From Scardovia wiggsiae (lineage in GTDB: Bacteria; Actinomycetota; Actinomycetes; Actinomycetales; Bifidobacteriaceae), in the NCBI RefSeq assembly GCF_051045985.1, contig NZ_CP157350.1, positions 1,454,529 through 1,518,528 on the forward strand: a stretch of DNA of 64,000 nt. Direction: 5' to 3'. Under the pieces are notes generated by a model that did not search any database, was not told the origin of the DNA, and saw only the letters and a program-made list of their open reading frames with translations. Within the stretch, counting starts at the first letter, position 1. Every line of letters begins with the position of its first letter. The translations under genes and the position numbers were made by a program. Below are positions 54,229 through 63,599 of the stretch, one piece after another.

Positions 54229-55305
54229 ATGGAAAACCTTATATCGCTGAGTCCATCACGGAAGGCTAATGATCCGGCAGACCCGGCTGGCCGGAAAAAT
54301 TCGGCAGAAATTGCCGCATCTGCTGCCCAGGCAGCTGAAACAGGTCCTGCAGTTGCCAATGCAGTTATCGTAGGGTCCGGGCCTGCGGGCTATACTGCAG
54401 CAATCTACCTGGGACGGGCCGGCTATTCCCCTATTGTCCTGGCAGGCGCGCTGTCCCCCGGAGGCCAGCTGGTCAACACTACAGAAATTGAAAACTTCCC
54501 CGGTTTCCCCGATGGCATAGCGGGCCCTGAGCTTATGGATAACATGCGCAAACAGGCTGAACGGTTCGGGGCGCAGGTCATTAATGATGATGTTGTTTCA
54601 GCAGATCTGAGAGGGGGCATCAAATCCCTTCAGACAGACAACAGCGGGATTTTCCGCTCGCGGACGGCTATCATTACAACAGGATCAGACTACCGGAAGC
54701 TGGAAGTCCCCGGTGAAAAAGAGTACAGCGGCAAAGGGGTCTCCTATTGCGCAACCTGCGACGGCTATTTCTTCAGGGGCAAACCTATTGCAGTAATTGG
54801 CGGTGGGGATACTGCCATGTCAGATGCCCTGTTCCTTTCACGTTTCGGCTCATCTGTTACTGTTATCCACCGCAGGGATACTTTCCGGGCTTCCCGGATC
54901 CTCGTTGACCGTGCTGAACAGGATCCAAATATTACTTTTGTTCTTGACAGTACTGTTTCCAAAATCAATGGGGACGGTACTTCAGCCCAGTCTGTTAATG
55001 TCCACAATCTTAAAAACGGCACTGACACCGTACTGCCGGCTAACGGTATATTTATTGCAATTGGGCACACACCGCGCACCGGTTTTCTCTCAGGGCAGCT
55101 TGACCTGGATGATGGCGGATACATCAGGACCTCCGGGGCGACTGCGCAGACATCATTGAGCGGTGTATTTGCTGCCGGTGATGTTGTTGACAGTGTATAT
55201 AGGCAGGCAATTTCAGCAGCCGGTATGGGCAGCCGAGCGGCACTTGACGCACAGGGATATCTGGAAAATATCGGGATGACAGGCAGCCTCCGGCCAGCAG
55301 TTTAA
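54229..55305 (+). CDS. trxB: Thioredoxin reductase
   Basis: NADPH-dependent flavoenzyme reducing thioredoxin. FAD-binding AVIVGSGPAGYTAAIYLGRA, the redox CATCDG (CxxC) motif, NADPH-binding GGGDTAMSDALFLSRFG and the C-terminal GVFAAGDVVDSVYRQAISAA are present. ATG 54229 has GGAGGAACC; an in-frame ATG at 54193 lacks this. The product is 358 residues with an N-terminal extension of about 45 residues before the domain. No thioredoxin gene is adjacent, unlike in mycobacteria. Confidence 0.95.
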   Translation: MENLISLSPSRKANDPADPAGRKNSAEIAASAAQAAETGPAVANAVIVGSGPAGYTAAIYLGRAGYSPIVLAGALSPGGQLVNTTEIENFPGFPDGIAGPELMDNMRKQAERFGAQVINDDVVSADLRGGIKSLQTDNSGIFRSRTAIITTGSDYRKLEVPGEKEYSGKGVSYCATCDGYFFRGKPIAVIGGGDTAMSDALFLSRFGSSVTVIHRRDTFRASRILVDRAEQDPNITFVLDSTVSKINGDGTSAQSVNVHNLKNGTDTVLPANGIFIAIGHTPRTGFLSGQLDLDDGGYIRTSGATAQTSLSGVFAAGDVVDSVYRQAISAAGMGSRAALDAQGYLENIGMTGSLRPAV

Positions 55306-55318
55306 CGGTTTTCCAAGG

Positions 55319-55347
55319 AAGCTGCATCCATTTTACAGACGCAGCTT
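55319..55347. terminator. Possible bidirectional terminator trxB/parB
   Basis: AAGCTGC (55319-55325) and GCAGCTT (55341-55347) form a 7-base-pair stem with a 15-base loop between the convergent trxB and parB genes. Weak. Confidence 0.35.
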
Positions 55348-55461
55348 GATGTATTTATATGCGCGTGATTGCAATTTCACTAAAAGTATAATACAGGCAG
55401 TACCCAGCCGGACAGGACACCAGACAAGATAGGTAAAGACGACTGACCTGTTGCAATCAGA

Positions 55462-57597
55462 TCAAAACCAGCCGTCTGCAGTACCCTGTGATGAGCTTTG
55501 TCCCTGGCTGCCGCCCGGCTGCCCGCTCCCCTGCTGGATGACGCTGATGATCCTGTGAAGGTCCTCCTGGGATGTGAATGTTATTTCTATACGCCCTTTC
55601 CTGGACGTACCTTTAATATCTACCTTTGTATCAAAATAGTTGCTTAACTGCTCAATCTCCGGTGCCGATGCCCAGACATTCTGAGAAGGCTTATGCTTCT
55701 TCTGGCTTGCTCTGTGCGACTGCATCACAACAAGTTCTTCCGTACTTCGGACTGACAATCCTTCAGCAACGATCCGGTTAGCAAGCTTTTCCATCGATTC
55801 AGAAGACGAGAGGGACAGCAAGGCGCGGGCATGCCCTGCAGAAAGGACGCCGGAAGCTACTTTCTTCTGGACGGAGGCCGGCAACTGCAGCAAACGCAGT
55901 GTGTTCGCGATCTGCGGGCGCGATTTGGAAACAGATTTCGACAGCTGCTCCTGGGTCAGGCCAAAATCTTCCATCATCTGCTGATATGCTGCCGCTTCCT
56001 CAAGCGGATTCAATGCAACCCGATGGAGGTTCTCCAGCAAAGCATCGCGCAGCATACTATCGTCTGTAGCAGTTTTTACTATAGCTGGGATCGTCTTAAG
56101 CCCCGCTAAAATGCTTGCCCGGAGACGGCGTTCACCCATAATAAGCTCATACTGAGGTGCAGGGCTGCTGCGATCCTGCTTCTGGCGCATATATTTCCGG
56201 CTACGTTCCTGATCCTGTTTCCGTGCATCGCCATCAGGCTGCTGCACGGTACGCTTGTTCCTACCCAAATCACGGTTATCATCATGTTCCGTGCCGCGAC
56301 GGCGGACGACTACCGGCTGAAGAACACCGACTTCTTTGATTGAATCAGCCAATTCCCTGAGTTCACCATCATCAAATACTGTCCTGGGCTGTTTTTCATT
56401 TGGTGATATTTCCGATATCGGGATTTCAGCAAGGTACCCGCCCTGAACTGGCAAAAGCTGATCGGGGTTACCCTGTCCGCTGCGGTTAACCGGAGTCTTA
56501 CTGTTCTTAGACTCCTTATCTGCTGAGCCTAAGGGCTTATCCTGTTTATCCTTATTTGTTTTATTCCCGTCGTTTGTTTTATCCCTGCCGTTATCCGTCA
56601 GCTGCTTATCCTTTTCTGCTTTAACTTTCCTGGTTGCACTGCAGCTGAGCCTAGCCCCGGTGACCTTTCCCTTATTTTTAGGATTCGCCGACTCCTGTTT
56701 TATCTCCTGAGAACTTTCGCCGGCACCGTGAATACTATTATGCTGAGCCTGTCCCTCTCTATTATGCTGAGTCCGCTCTTCATCATTGTTCACAGAAGGT
56801 TCAATTCCATGCGCAGAAGATTTGCGCTTTAATGTTTCACGCGAAACATTACCATTTTGGGAGATAGATACTTTTGATCCCTGCTTTGCTTTACTGCCTT
56901 TATTATGCACATTCCTTTCAGATGTACCTTGTTTATGAGAATCCTTGCCCTTTTCTGCAATTTTCGCAGCAGATGTTTCACGTGAAACATTTTCAGACGA
57001 ATCCTGAACCAGGTCTTCTGTATGGTTCCCCGCTGTATTGGTATTTTTCTGCTGCTTTACAGCAGAAGTTTTTACTCCGCTGCCATCTTCTGTACCATTA
57101 TTCCACGCCGGTTGCTGCACGCTCTCCGAAACCGCTGCTTTTGCCCTGTTATCCTTATGTTTATCAGCTGCAGTATCCTCAAGATCAATGGTATCCGATT
57201 TAGCTTTATGGTTCTCAGTATCACTTAACTGTTCGCTGTCTGCTGCAACATCGCTTTCCCGGACACCGCTTGCTTCGAAAAAGAAATTACTTGGATGAAT
57301 GGATTCAGCAAGCGAAGGCATACGGCGCTTCCCGACGCGGATCCTGCTCAGGACATCACTGCTGTCTGCTTCAGCTGAAGCATCATCACCGTGGAATGTT
57401 TCACGTGAAACATTTTGTCCGTTAGAATACGAAGTATCCTTCCCATGCAGCCTCTTCGAGCTATCTGATGCATCCTTGCCTTCGAATCCATGTTTCTGTC
57501 CTTCGTTGAACGAAACATCGCCTGCATTTTCCTCAAACGTTGGGAGCGTGGGAAACAACGCTCCAACACCTTTACCAAGGCGTGATTTTTTCGCCAT
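55462..57597 (-). CDS. parB: Chromosome partitioning protein ParB with long N-terminal extension
   Basis: parS-binding CTPase that loads condensin and positions the origin. The conserved core starts at about residue 387 (EIPISEISPNEKQPRTVFDD) and contains the GERRLRA CTP-binding box, ENLHRVALNPLEEA and the HTH (TQEQLSKSVSKSRPQIANTL), then the C-terminal dimer region. It is 711 residues, about twice the usual length. The extra N-terminal half is Lys/Ser/Asn-rich and contains three NVSRET repeats encoded by parS sites. There is also a 45-residue basic insert between the PxxxR region and GERR. The ATG overlaps the parA stop. Confidence 0.93.
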   Translation of the reverse strand: MAKKSRLGKGVGALFPTLPTFEENAGDVSFNEGQKHGFEGKDASDSSKRLHGKDTSYSNGQNVSRETFHGDDASAEADSSDVLSRIRVGKRRMPSLAESIHPSNFFFEASGVRESDVAADSEQLSDTENHKAKSDTIDLEDTAADKHKDNRAKAAVSESVQQPAWNNGTEDGSGVKTSAVKQQKNTNTAGNHTEDLVQDSSENVSRETSAAKIAEKGKDSHKQGTSERNVHNKGSKAKQGSKVSISQNGNVSRETLKRKSSAHGIEPSVNNDEERTQHNREGQAQHNSIHGAGESSQEIKQESANPKNKGKVTGARLSCSATRKVKAEKDKQLTDNGRDKTNDGNKTNKDKQDKPLGSADKESKNSKTPVNRSGQGNPDQLLPVQGGYLAEIPISEISPNEKQPRTVFDDGELRELADSIKEVGVLQPVVVRRRGTEHDDNRDLGRNKRTVQQPDGDARKQDQERSRKYMRQKQDRSSPAPQYELIMGERRLRASILAGLKTIPAIVKTATDDSMLRDALLENLHRVALNPLEEAAAYQQMMEDFGLTQEQLSKSVSKSRPQIANTLRLLQLPASVQKKVASGVLSAGHARALLSLSSSESMEKLANRIVAEGLSVRSTEELVVMQSHRASQKKHKPSQNVWASAPEIEQLSNYFDTKVDIKGTSRKGRIEITFTSQEDLHRIISVIQQGSGQPGGSQGQSSSQGTADGWF
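56833..56848. promoter_or_regulatory. parS site in parB (one-base variant)
   Basis: TGTTTCACGCGAAACA differs from consensus at one central base. Confidence 0.75.
56974..56989. promoter_or_regulatory. parS site in parB
   Basis: TGTTTCACGTGAAACA, exact consensus. Confidence 0.88.
57397..57412. promoter_or_regulatory. parS site in parB
   Basis: TGTTTCACGTGAAACA, exact consensus, close to the parB start. Confidence 0.88.
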
Positions 57598-58604
57598 TAT
57601 TTATTTCCTTTCTCTGTTAGCCTTGCAATAATTCCCTCTGCTCTGTTATTGATTTCTAACGCCGCTTCACGATATGCAATCGATCCGTTCCCTTTAGGGT
57701 CATACGTAATAATAGTCTGATTAAAACTAGGAGCCTCAGAGATCCTCACTGACCGTGGAATTGTGGCATCAAGGACAATATCTTTGTAATGTTCCTTAAT
57801 CTCACCATAAACCTCTCTGCTCAAAAGTGTACGTTTATCAAACATCGTTACAAGCATAGTTGAGATGACCAGATTATGATTTAATGAATTCTGGACAAGC
57901 TGGATAGTATTGAGTAACTGCCCAAGGCCTTCAAGTGCATAGTATTCAGCCTGGATAGGAATCAGTACTTCATGTACTGCACATAAAGCATTAAGAACCA
58001 GCAGCCCCAAACTCGGTGCACAATCAATGATGACATAATCATAATGCTTATCGCTGTTATTGATATAGTTATCAAGCTGCTGTTTAAGGAGCCCCGTACG
58101 GTTATCCATATCAACAATTTCCAGCTCAGCGCCGCTTAGGTCAATACTTGATGGCACTACATCCAAAGTATCAAACTCCGGACACGCTTTTACAGCATCC
58201 TGTATGCTGCTTCGGCCTTCGATCACATCGTAAACTGTGATATCATCGGAACCATGGGGGATACCTAAAGCAGTGGAAGCATTCCCTTGAGGGTCCATAT
58301 CAATAACAAGGACATTCAATCCGCTGTCAGCAAATGCTCCTGCAAGATTAACAGCCGAAGTTGTTTTCCCAACTCCGCCTTTTTGATTGGATATAGCAAT
58401 GTATCGGGTCTCGCTGGGATGCTGGAATTCAATTTCGTCCAGCTTACGGAGCCTGTCTTTCTCATCCGCCAGTTCCGAACCAAAACCGCTGGAGGAATTG
58501 CCAAAAATACGCTTCAGTATGTCCTGAGCAGACTCAAAAACTGGCTCCTCAGAACCGTCTCTGACGTTTTCGTCTGAAAATGTTTCACGTGAAACATCGG
58601 ACAT
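57597..58604 (-). CDS. parA: Chromosome partitioning ATPase ParA
   Basis: Walker-type ATPase driving origin segregation with ParB. Deviant Walker A is KGGVGKTTSAVNLAGA; Walker A' IDMDPQGNASTALG and Walker B in YVIIDCAPSLG follow. The product is 335 residues with an N-terminal extension of about 65 residues containing VSRET. ATG 58604 follows AGGAGG. parB is downstream with overlapping stop and start. Confidence 0.95.
   Translation of the reverse strand: MSDVSRETFSDENVRDGSEEPVFESAQDILKRIFGNSSSGFGSELADEKDRLRKLDEIEFQHPSETRYIAISNQKGGVGKTTSAVNLAGAFADSGLNVLVIDMDPQGNASTALGIPHGSDDITVYDVIEGRSSIQDAVKACPEFDTLDVVPSSIDLSGAELEIVDMDNRTGLLKQQLDNYINNSDKHYDYVIIDCAPSLGLLVLNALCAVHEVLIPIQAEYYALEGLGQLLNTIQLVQNSLNHNLVISTMLVTMFDKRTLLSREVYGEIKEHYKDIVLDATIPRSVRISEAPSFNQTIITYDPKGNGSIAYREAALEINNRAEGIIARLTEKGNK
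58581..58596. promoter_or_regulatory. parS site at the parA start
   Basis: TGTTTCACGTGAAACA, exact consensus, covering codons 3-8 of parA (DVSRET). Binding here could also repress parAB. Confidence 0.88.
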
Positions 58605-59042
58605 AATACCTCCTTGGTCGTCTTTTCTATTCTTCTATACTTCCTCGACACACGCAACTTTCAAAAGCTGATGTGGATAAGGCCTGTGGAAAACTGAGTA
58701 GAAAAGGTCTCAGATATAAAGTAAAAAAGTATATAAGCAGGTATATGGAGAGTTGGAATATAGAAAGCATAGGAAATATAGGAATATAAGAAGTATTAAG
58801 AGGATATGCAGGAAGAGTACAAAAGGTATATGGAAAAAAGTATCTTACATAATTTACACAATACGATACAGTTTATGGTATTCGACTATTTACAGTATTC
58901 TCCGAAGATGCCGCTAATCCAAGATACCACTTTACGTAATGGAACCCTATTTACGGTTTTCCACAGAAATCCCTGCTCCAGGCGCATACAACTCAATAAG
59001 AAAACATAATAATGGGATACACACAGAATCGATGACCAACAA
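58605..59042. other. AT-rich intergenic region with DnaA-box-like sites
   Basis: No gene is convincing in this 438-base gap. It is AT-rich and purine-rich on the plus strand between 58690 and 58860. It contains TGTGGATAA (58672-58680, an exact reverse DnaA box), TGTGGAAAA (58685-58693) and TTTTCCACA (58957-58965). Confidence 0.6.
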
Positions 59043-60053
59043 TCAACGCACTACTACTGTAACTACATGTGTGGGCTCAAGCCCCTCAGCCACAGGTGCT
59101 TCCTCCACTTTCCACGATACGGCATAATTCTTTTTCAGCTCTTTTTCAGCCTTATTAAGCTCACTCTGTGCAGATTTGCCTTTAAGGGCAATCAGTTCAC
59201 CATGCCTTTTCAATAGCGGCAAAGCCATTCCAGATAATTTAGACATTGGTGCAACAGCGCGGCACGTAACAATATCAAATCCCATAAAATGAGGATTTTC
59301 CCTTTTGAATGAATCAAAAGAACTGCCATTATCCTGTTCAGAGGCCGCTTCCCGGCTTCGATCAGGCTTCTGGATCCGGGCTGGGCCCTGGTTCCAGGCA
59401 AGCTCACGGTCTGGAGCAGGTTTCCGATCCCAGACCGGTTCTTGGCCCCAAGCCAGCTCCTGCTTAAAAACAGCCTCGTGACTGTGGACAGGCTTCAGAT
59501 TCCCAACAAAATCCTGGTTCCGGTTATAGCTGTTTTTGCCGTTTCGTTTCAAACGACGCCCCGGATTTCTCTTCTGTTTCCGATCACCGCGGTATTGTGC
59601 TCCAGATACACCGTTAACAGCCTTCTTATAAGAAATAAGTTCTTCAGTACGGGCACGTACGACCTGTGCGTTAACAAGATCTAATTCATCGATTACTCCA
59701 GAAAGCCACTCACAACGCCGTTCCATGGGTTCAATAAGGAAAAAACTAATATCAGGAAGGGTGGATGCAAGCACGATACCAGGAAACCCGCCGCCGCTGC
59801 CGATATCACCTACAACAGCTTTACTTCCAGATCCTCTTTTTTTACTGACCTGCTCCGCAGCAGTTTTGATATAGGGGAGAAGGGCAGCCGAATTAAAGAT
59901 ATGCCTTTCCCACAGGATATCAACGTCGCGCGGTCCAATAATCCCCCGTAATACCCCCTCGCTTTCCAGCTTTTTATGGAAAAACTCCATCCTTTCTGAA
60001 GAATCCCTGAAAATACTCTTAATAAGAGGGGAGTTATCAAATTGATCAGCCAT
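59043..60053 (-). CDS. rsmG: 16S rRNA (guanine-527-N7)-methyltransferase with large insertion
   Basis: Methylates G527 of 16S rRNA (GidB). Conserved parts are ILWERHIFNSAALLPYI, AdoMet motif GDIGSGGGFPGIVLA, and FDIVTCRAVAPMSKL...HGELIALKGK. Between the motif VVRARTEELI and FDIVTCRA is an insertion of about 115 residues, rich in Lys, Arg, Gln and Trp with repeated LAW.Q.P... units. The usual length is 210-240 residues; here it is 336. ATG 60053 fits the family start (MADQFDN); a TTG at 60080 is an alternative. Confidence 0.92.
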   Translation of the reverse strand: MADQFDNSPLIKSIFRDSSERMEFFHKKLESEGVLRGIIGPRDVDILWERHIFNSAALLPYIKTAAEQVSKKRGSGSKAVVGDIGSGGGFPGIVLASTLPDISFFLIEPMERRCEWLSGVIDELDLVNAQVVRARTEELISYKKAVNGVSGAQYRGDRKQKRNPGRRLKRNGKNSYNRNQDFVGNLKPVHSHEAVFKQELAWGQEPVWDRKPAPDRELAWNQGPARIQKPDRSREAASEQDNGSSFDSFKRENPHFMGFDIVTCRAVAPMSKLSGMALPLLKRHGELIALKGKSAQSELNKAEKELKKNYAVSWKVEEAPVAEGLEPTHVVTVVVR

Positions 60054-60132
60054 ATACTGCAACGACCTTATGTGACGCAAGCCTTATTTTATAGTGAGGA
60101 TACCCATACTTCTGCCGGTATTTCAGTTGCCG

Positions 60133-60948
60133 TTATTCTGAAACATTACTGTTCCCTGCAATACCGGCATCACCTGCATGATAAACGTAACCTGCGTCAC
60201 TGGCATCGCCATCTCTGGCAGTATCAATCTCATCAGCATCAGTTTCAGTCTCATCATCGTTATCTTCATCAGCATAATCACGCGAAACGGAAACACTGCC
60301 CGTATCTGCAGCATTATGGGCATACCGGTTTGCGAAACCATCAGTGCTGGAACCGTCCTGGGATCCACTGACGAAATCTTCAGCTTCATCAAACTCCGGA
60401 TCATCAGGTCCGCCATTATCAAGTTCACCATCATAGCCATCATCAACGCTGCTGTCCTGCGCTCTCAGGTAAACAGTGACGTACCTGTCCGGCTCAACAC
60501 CATGGGACCGCGATTTCAATCCCTCTTCGCGGACAATATCATGGACGATCTTGCGCTCAAAAGAGTTCATTGACCGCAGTGAAACCGGCTCACCTGTTTC
60601 GCGTACCTCATCAACAGCATCCAGGGCAATATCCTCTACATGCTTCCGCCTGCGTGTCAGATAACCGTCAACGTCGAGGATCAGATGTGAGCGGTCACCT
60701 GTTTTCTGCTGAACAGCAAGGCGGGAAAGCTGCTGCAGCGCGTTAACGACCTCGCCATGCCTGCCTATAAGGTTTTTGATATCCTCATCGTCGTCAGCCA
60801 CGATCTGTACTGTCGGCCTGTTATTACGCACAGCAAGCTCAATATCCCCATCATAATCAATGATATCAAGCAGCTCTTCAAGATAATCAGCAGCGATATC
60901 AGCTTCCTCATTGAGCTGGTCTACTGTCTTTACGTCCTCGTCTGCCAT
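60133..60948 (-). CDS. jag: Jag/KhpB-like RNA-binding protein with acidic tail
   Basis: RNA-binding protein with an N-terminal KH domain (IKNLIGRHGEVVNALQQLSR) and an R3H domain (RYVTVYL preceded by SFERKIVHDIVREEGLKSRS). Residues from about 160 to 271 form an Asp/Glu/Ser/Gly-rich tail not found in typical Jag proteins. It lies between yidC and rsmG as in most Actinobacteria. The start MADEDVKTVD follows GGAG. Confidence 0.92.
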   Translation of the reverse strand: MADEDVKTVDQLNEEADIAADYLEELLDIIDYDGDIELAVRNNRPTVQIVADDDEDIKNLIGRHGEVVNALQQLSRLAVQQKTGDRSHLILDVDGYLTRRRKHVEDIALDAVDEVRETGEPVSLRSMNSFERKIVHDIVREEGLKSRSHGVEPDRYVTVYLRAQDSSVDDGYDGELDNGGPDDPEFDEAEDFVSGSQDGSSTDGFANRYAHNAADTGSVSVSRDYADEDNDDETETDADEIDTARDGDASDAGYVYHAGDAGIAGNSNVSE

Positions 60949-61141
60949 AATATGCTCCTTTATGATCCAGGATCCTGTACTTCTTATAAATAACTATATT
61001 TCTTTACTATTTTCCGTTAATATTTTTCTCCGGGCCTTTTACGGACCGCCGTCAATTTTAACTGCTACTTGTAATGTATCATATTTGCACCTTTTCTGTA
61101 CAATACGCACATTTCTATACATAAGCAGATACCTGCCGGAC

Positions 61142-62134
61142 CTACTTTTTCTTCTTTTTCCGTGAAGGCTGCTTGCGCTGGTGACCCTCAACGGAAAGGC
61201 GTTCCTCGGCTTCTTTCGCTTTGAGGAGCTCTTCTTCTTCAAGGGAGATCTCCCCGGCACGCTCACGGCGGGCCTGTTCTTTCCTGTAATCGCGTTTCTC
61301 TTTAGCTTCAGCAGCTGGGGAGCCGGGGGTCGGCATATTATAAACCTGCCAGAGGGTCTGGCCCAGAGTCCAGATATTATTGGTCAGCCAGTAGACCAGT
61401 ACCGCGAACGGGAATGTGATACCAGAAAAGATATACATAACAGGGAAGATGAACGACATAAGCATCTGCGTCCGGTAAGCCGTTCCCTGCATAGACGCTT
61501 TCGGCATATTGCGGCGGACATTATGCCATTGTGAATAAAACATAGTCAGGCACATCAATGCAACGAAAATACCGATAGTGACTTTACCGCCCGAATCAGC
61601 TGTTGCAAATGTTGATGACAGTTTGATATTAAACAGCTGCGCATTGGAGAATCCCTGGGCAGCCGTCTTATCGAACGCCCCTAAAGGCCCGCGCCTGCCA
61701 TCGGCAATATATGTCACCGCAGACAGTGTGTAGAACATCGCCATAAATATAGGTCCCTGTATCAGAGACGGTACACAGGAACCCATAGGGTTCGCATGAT
61801 TATCCTGATACACCTTCATTGTTTCGCGGCTCATTGCCTCGCGGCTTGCCCTGTCCGTTTTGCCTTTATATTTTTTCTGTATTTTCTGCAGCTGAGGCTG
61901 GAGTGCCTGCATTTTCCTCATGGACAGCATCTGCCGTACAAACAGCGGAAGGATGATCAGTTTGACCAGCACCACCAGGAGCATAACTGCAATGGACCAT
62001 GCGAGCCCCTGGGCCCCGCTCAATCCGATTGCTGTAAGGACATCGTGGAAAAACTTGATCACGTACGCCATTGCTGCTTCGATCGGGCGCAGGATCGTAT
62101 AGAACCAGCCGAAAAAGCCTCTATCTAATAACAT
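61142..62134 (-). CDS. yidC: Membrane protein insertase YidC
   Basis: Inserts and folds inner-membrane proteins with or without SecYEG. The product is 330 residues with about five membrane segments and a hydrophilic groove Arg in VKLIILPLFVRQ. PMGSCVPSLIQGPIFMAMFY is the conserved second segment, and a Lys/Arg-rich tail ends QPSRKKKKK. It lacks the large periplasmic domain of E. coli YidC, as in Gram-positives. Confidence 0.95.
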   Translation of the reverse strand: MLLDRGFFGWFYTILRPIEAAMAYVIKFFHDVLTAIGLSGAQGLAWSIAVMLLVVLVKLIILPLFVRQMLSMRKMQALQPQLQKIQKKYKGKTDRASREAMSRETMKVYQDNHANPMGSCVPSLIQGPIFMAMFYTLSAVTYIADGRRGPLGAFDKTAAQGFSNAQLFNIKLSSTFATADSGGKVTIGIFVALMCLTMFYSQWHNVRRNMPKASMQGTAYRTQMLMSFIFPVMYIFSGITFPFAVLVYWLTNNIWTLGQTLWQVYNMPTPGSPAAEAKEKRDYRKEQARRERAGEISLEEEELLKAKEAEERLSVEGHQRKQPSRKKKKK

Positions 62135-62218
62135 AGGTTCCCCTTAATACCGCAGATCTGAATAAAAGTTCAGTATTCCTTGCTATTTCGCTATTTTCCG
62201 TATTTCGTACTGCCTAAA

Positions 62219-62722
62219 TTATACATGAACGTGTGGCGAACTATTATCGTCACTGCTATCTGTTCCTGCCAACGGAACAACACGGGGTTCTTCATGCGCC
62301 TTCGACCACGTGAACCGGTAAAAAACCGAGAATTTCTGAGGCACGTCATCAATGCCGCCGTTACTCCATGGCCGGCATCTGGCCAGCCGCAGCAGTGCCA
62401 GAACCGATCCCCGGAAAGCCCCGAACCGTTTTACCGCGGTCAGTGCATACGTGGAACATGTTGGATAATATTTGCATGATGGGGGAGTGTTGGGGGAAAT
62501 ACGGCGGCGATAAAAACTGATACATCGTATAACGGCCTTCTGTGCCCAAGATGGATCTTTGCGCATTACCTGTATCCTATGTATTCCGTCAGTATTTCTG
62601 CCAGCATCCGCAGCATTGGTATTACCCTTATGCTTGGAAAGAAGCATTGTGCTGCTGCGCGGATTTCCCTCAGGTACGTCGTTGCTGGGGCCTTGTGATA
62701 CCTGCGGTACTTGTGATGCCAT
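62219..62722 (-). CDS. yidD: Membrane protein insertion efficiency factor YidD
   Basis: Small helper encoded with yidC. The core has CISFYRRRISPNTPPSCKYY then PTCSTYALTAVKRFG and CRPWSNGGIDDVP. The family is normally 70-110 residues; here 167, with an N-terminal extension of about 55 and a polar C-terminal tail. The true start may be the ATG inside (MRKDPSW, near 62570). Confidence 0.9.
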   Translation of the reverse strand: MASQVPQVSQGPSNDVPEGNPRSSTMLLSKHKGNTNAADAGRNTDGIHRIQVMRKDPSWAQKAVIRCISFYRRRISPNTPPSCKYYPTCSTYALTAVKRFGAFRGSVLALLRLARCRPWSNGGIDDVPQKFSVFYRFTWSKAHEEPRVVPLAGTDSSDDNSSPHVHV

Positions 62723-62757
62723 GTGCTGATCCTCTACAAGCCAGTTGCTAAACCGTA

Positions 62758-63195
62758 TTACGCGGCGGGCTTGTCTGCAGGATATTCGGCGGATTTTTCC
62801 CTTAACCCTGCATATATTTTTTCCATCTGGGAATCCAGCGCATCGAAACGCGCATAAGCTGCTGAAGGCTTTGCCCGTACAACTATATCAATACAGAGCG
62901 TTCCTGCCGAAGGAAGGTCAGTAAGATAGCCTTCATATTTCTTCGCCAGTACGCGGAGCCTCCGTTTAACTGTATTACGCATCACTGCATTCCCAACAGA
63001 TTTGGAAACGGCAAGCCCTAACCTGATATCAATATCCCGGCATCCAGTAACAGGGCTGCTTTTTATACCTTTCCGGGGACTGCCAGGCTCCGGCTGACGA
63101 TAGATACTGTAATGGAGCACAATATCCCGGGAGGAAAACTTCTGGTGCTTTTTCAGAACAGCAACAAAATCTTTATGGCCCTTAAGTCTGTCCAT
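62758..63195 (-). CDS. rnpA: Ribonuclease P protein component
   Basis: Protein subunit of RNase P, which matures tRNA 5' ends. The RNR motif is NAVMRNTVKRRLRVLAKKY. The product is 145 residues from ATG 63195 (MDRLKGHKDF, the family start); the frame is open to 63264. A 20-residue insertion lies after the first beta strand. Confidence 0.94.
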   Translation of the reverse strand: MDRLKGHKDFVAVLKKHQKFSSRDIVLHYSIYRQPEPGSPRKGIKSSPVTGCRDIDIRLGLAVSKSVGNAVMRNTVKRRLRVLAKKYEGYLTDLPSAGTLCIDIVVRAKPSAAYARFDALDSQMEKIYAGLREKSAEYPADKPAA

Positions 63196-63440
63196 TCGCT
63201 GTTGCCTCCGGTCCAGTACCGCCCAAATAATAAATGGATAATAGTAAACGGCTATTATGAACAAAGCGCTGCTGTGCAGTGCCTGTTTATAGAGCTATGT
63301 TACTATGCTGCATTATCTGTATTTCCTGTAAGCCTGTGTACCTTTGCACTTGCAGGTACAGTAAAACAGCCAAAGCCGCAGTTTACCTCTGCCTGCAGCC
63401 TTGGCTATATTGCTGTCCACACTCTCCTGAGACTATACCC

Positions 63441-63575
63441 TTAAGCGGAGAGTACCTTACGCCCCTTTGCACGGCGGCGGTTGATCAGCGCACGCCCTGT
63501 GCGTGTACGCATACGCTGACGAAAACCGTGCTTCATATGGCGGCGGCGATTGTTCGGCTGGAAAGTCCTCTTCAT
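63441..63575 (-). CDS. rpmH: 50S ribosomal protein L34
   Basis: 44 residues, MKRTFQPNNRRRHMKHGFRQ then RMRTRTGRALINRRRAKGRK and VLSA, an L34 of normal length. It is the first gene of the rpmH-rnpA-yidD-yidC-jag-rsmG string that runs away from the origin. Too short to have been listed by length-limited gene calling. Confidence 0.97.
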   Translation of the reverse strand: MKRTFQPNNRRRHMKHGFRQRMRTRTGRALINRRRAKGRKVLSA

Positions 63576-63599
63576 AGTAAAACGCTCCCGTTTCCTGCC

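Noticed and set aside
58806..59127. Short plus-strand frames between parA and rsmG
   Set aside because: AT-rich, no motif; the region is better explained as non-coding with DnaA-box-like sites.
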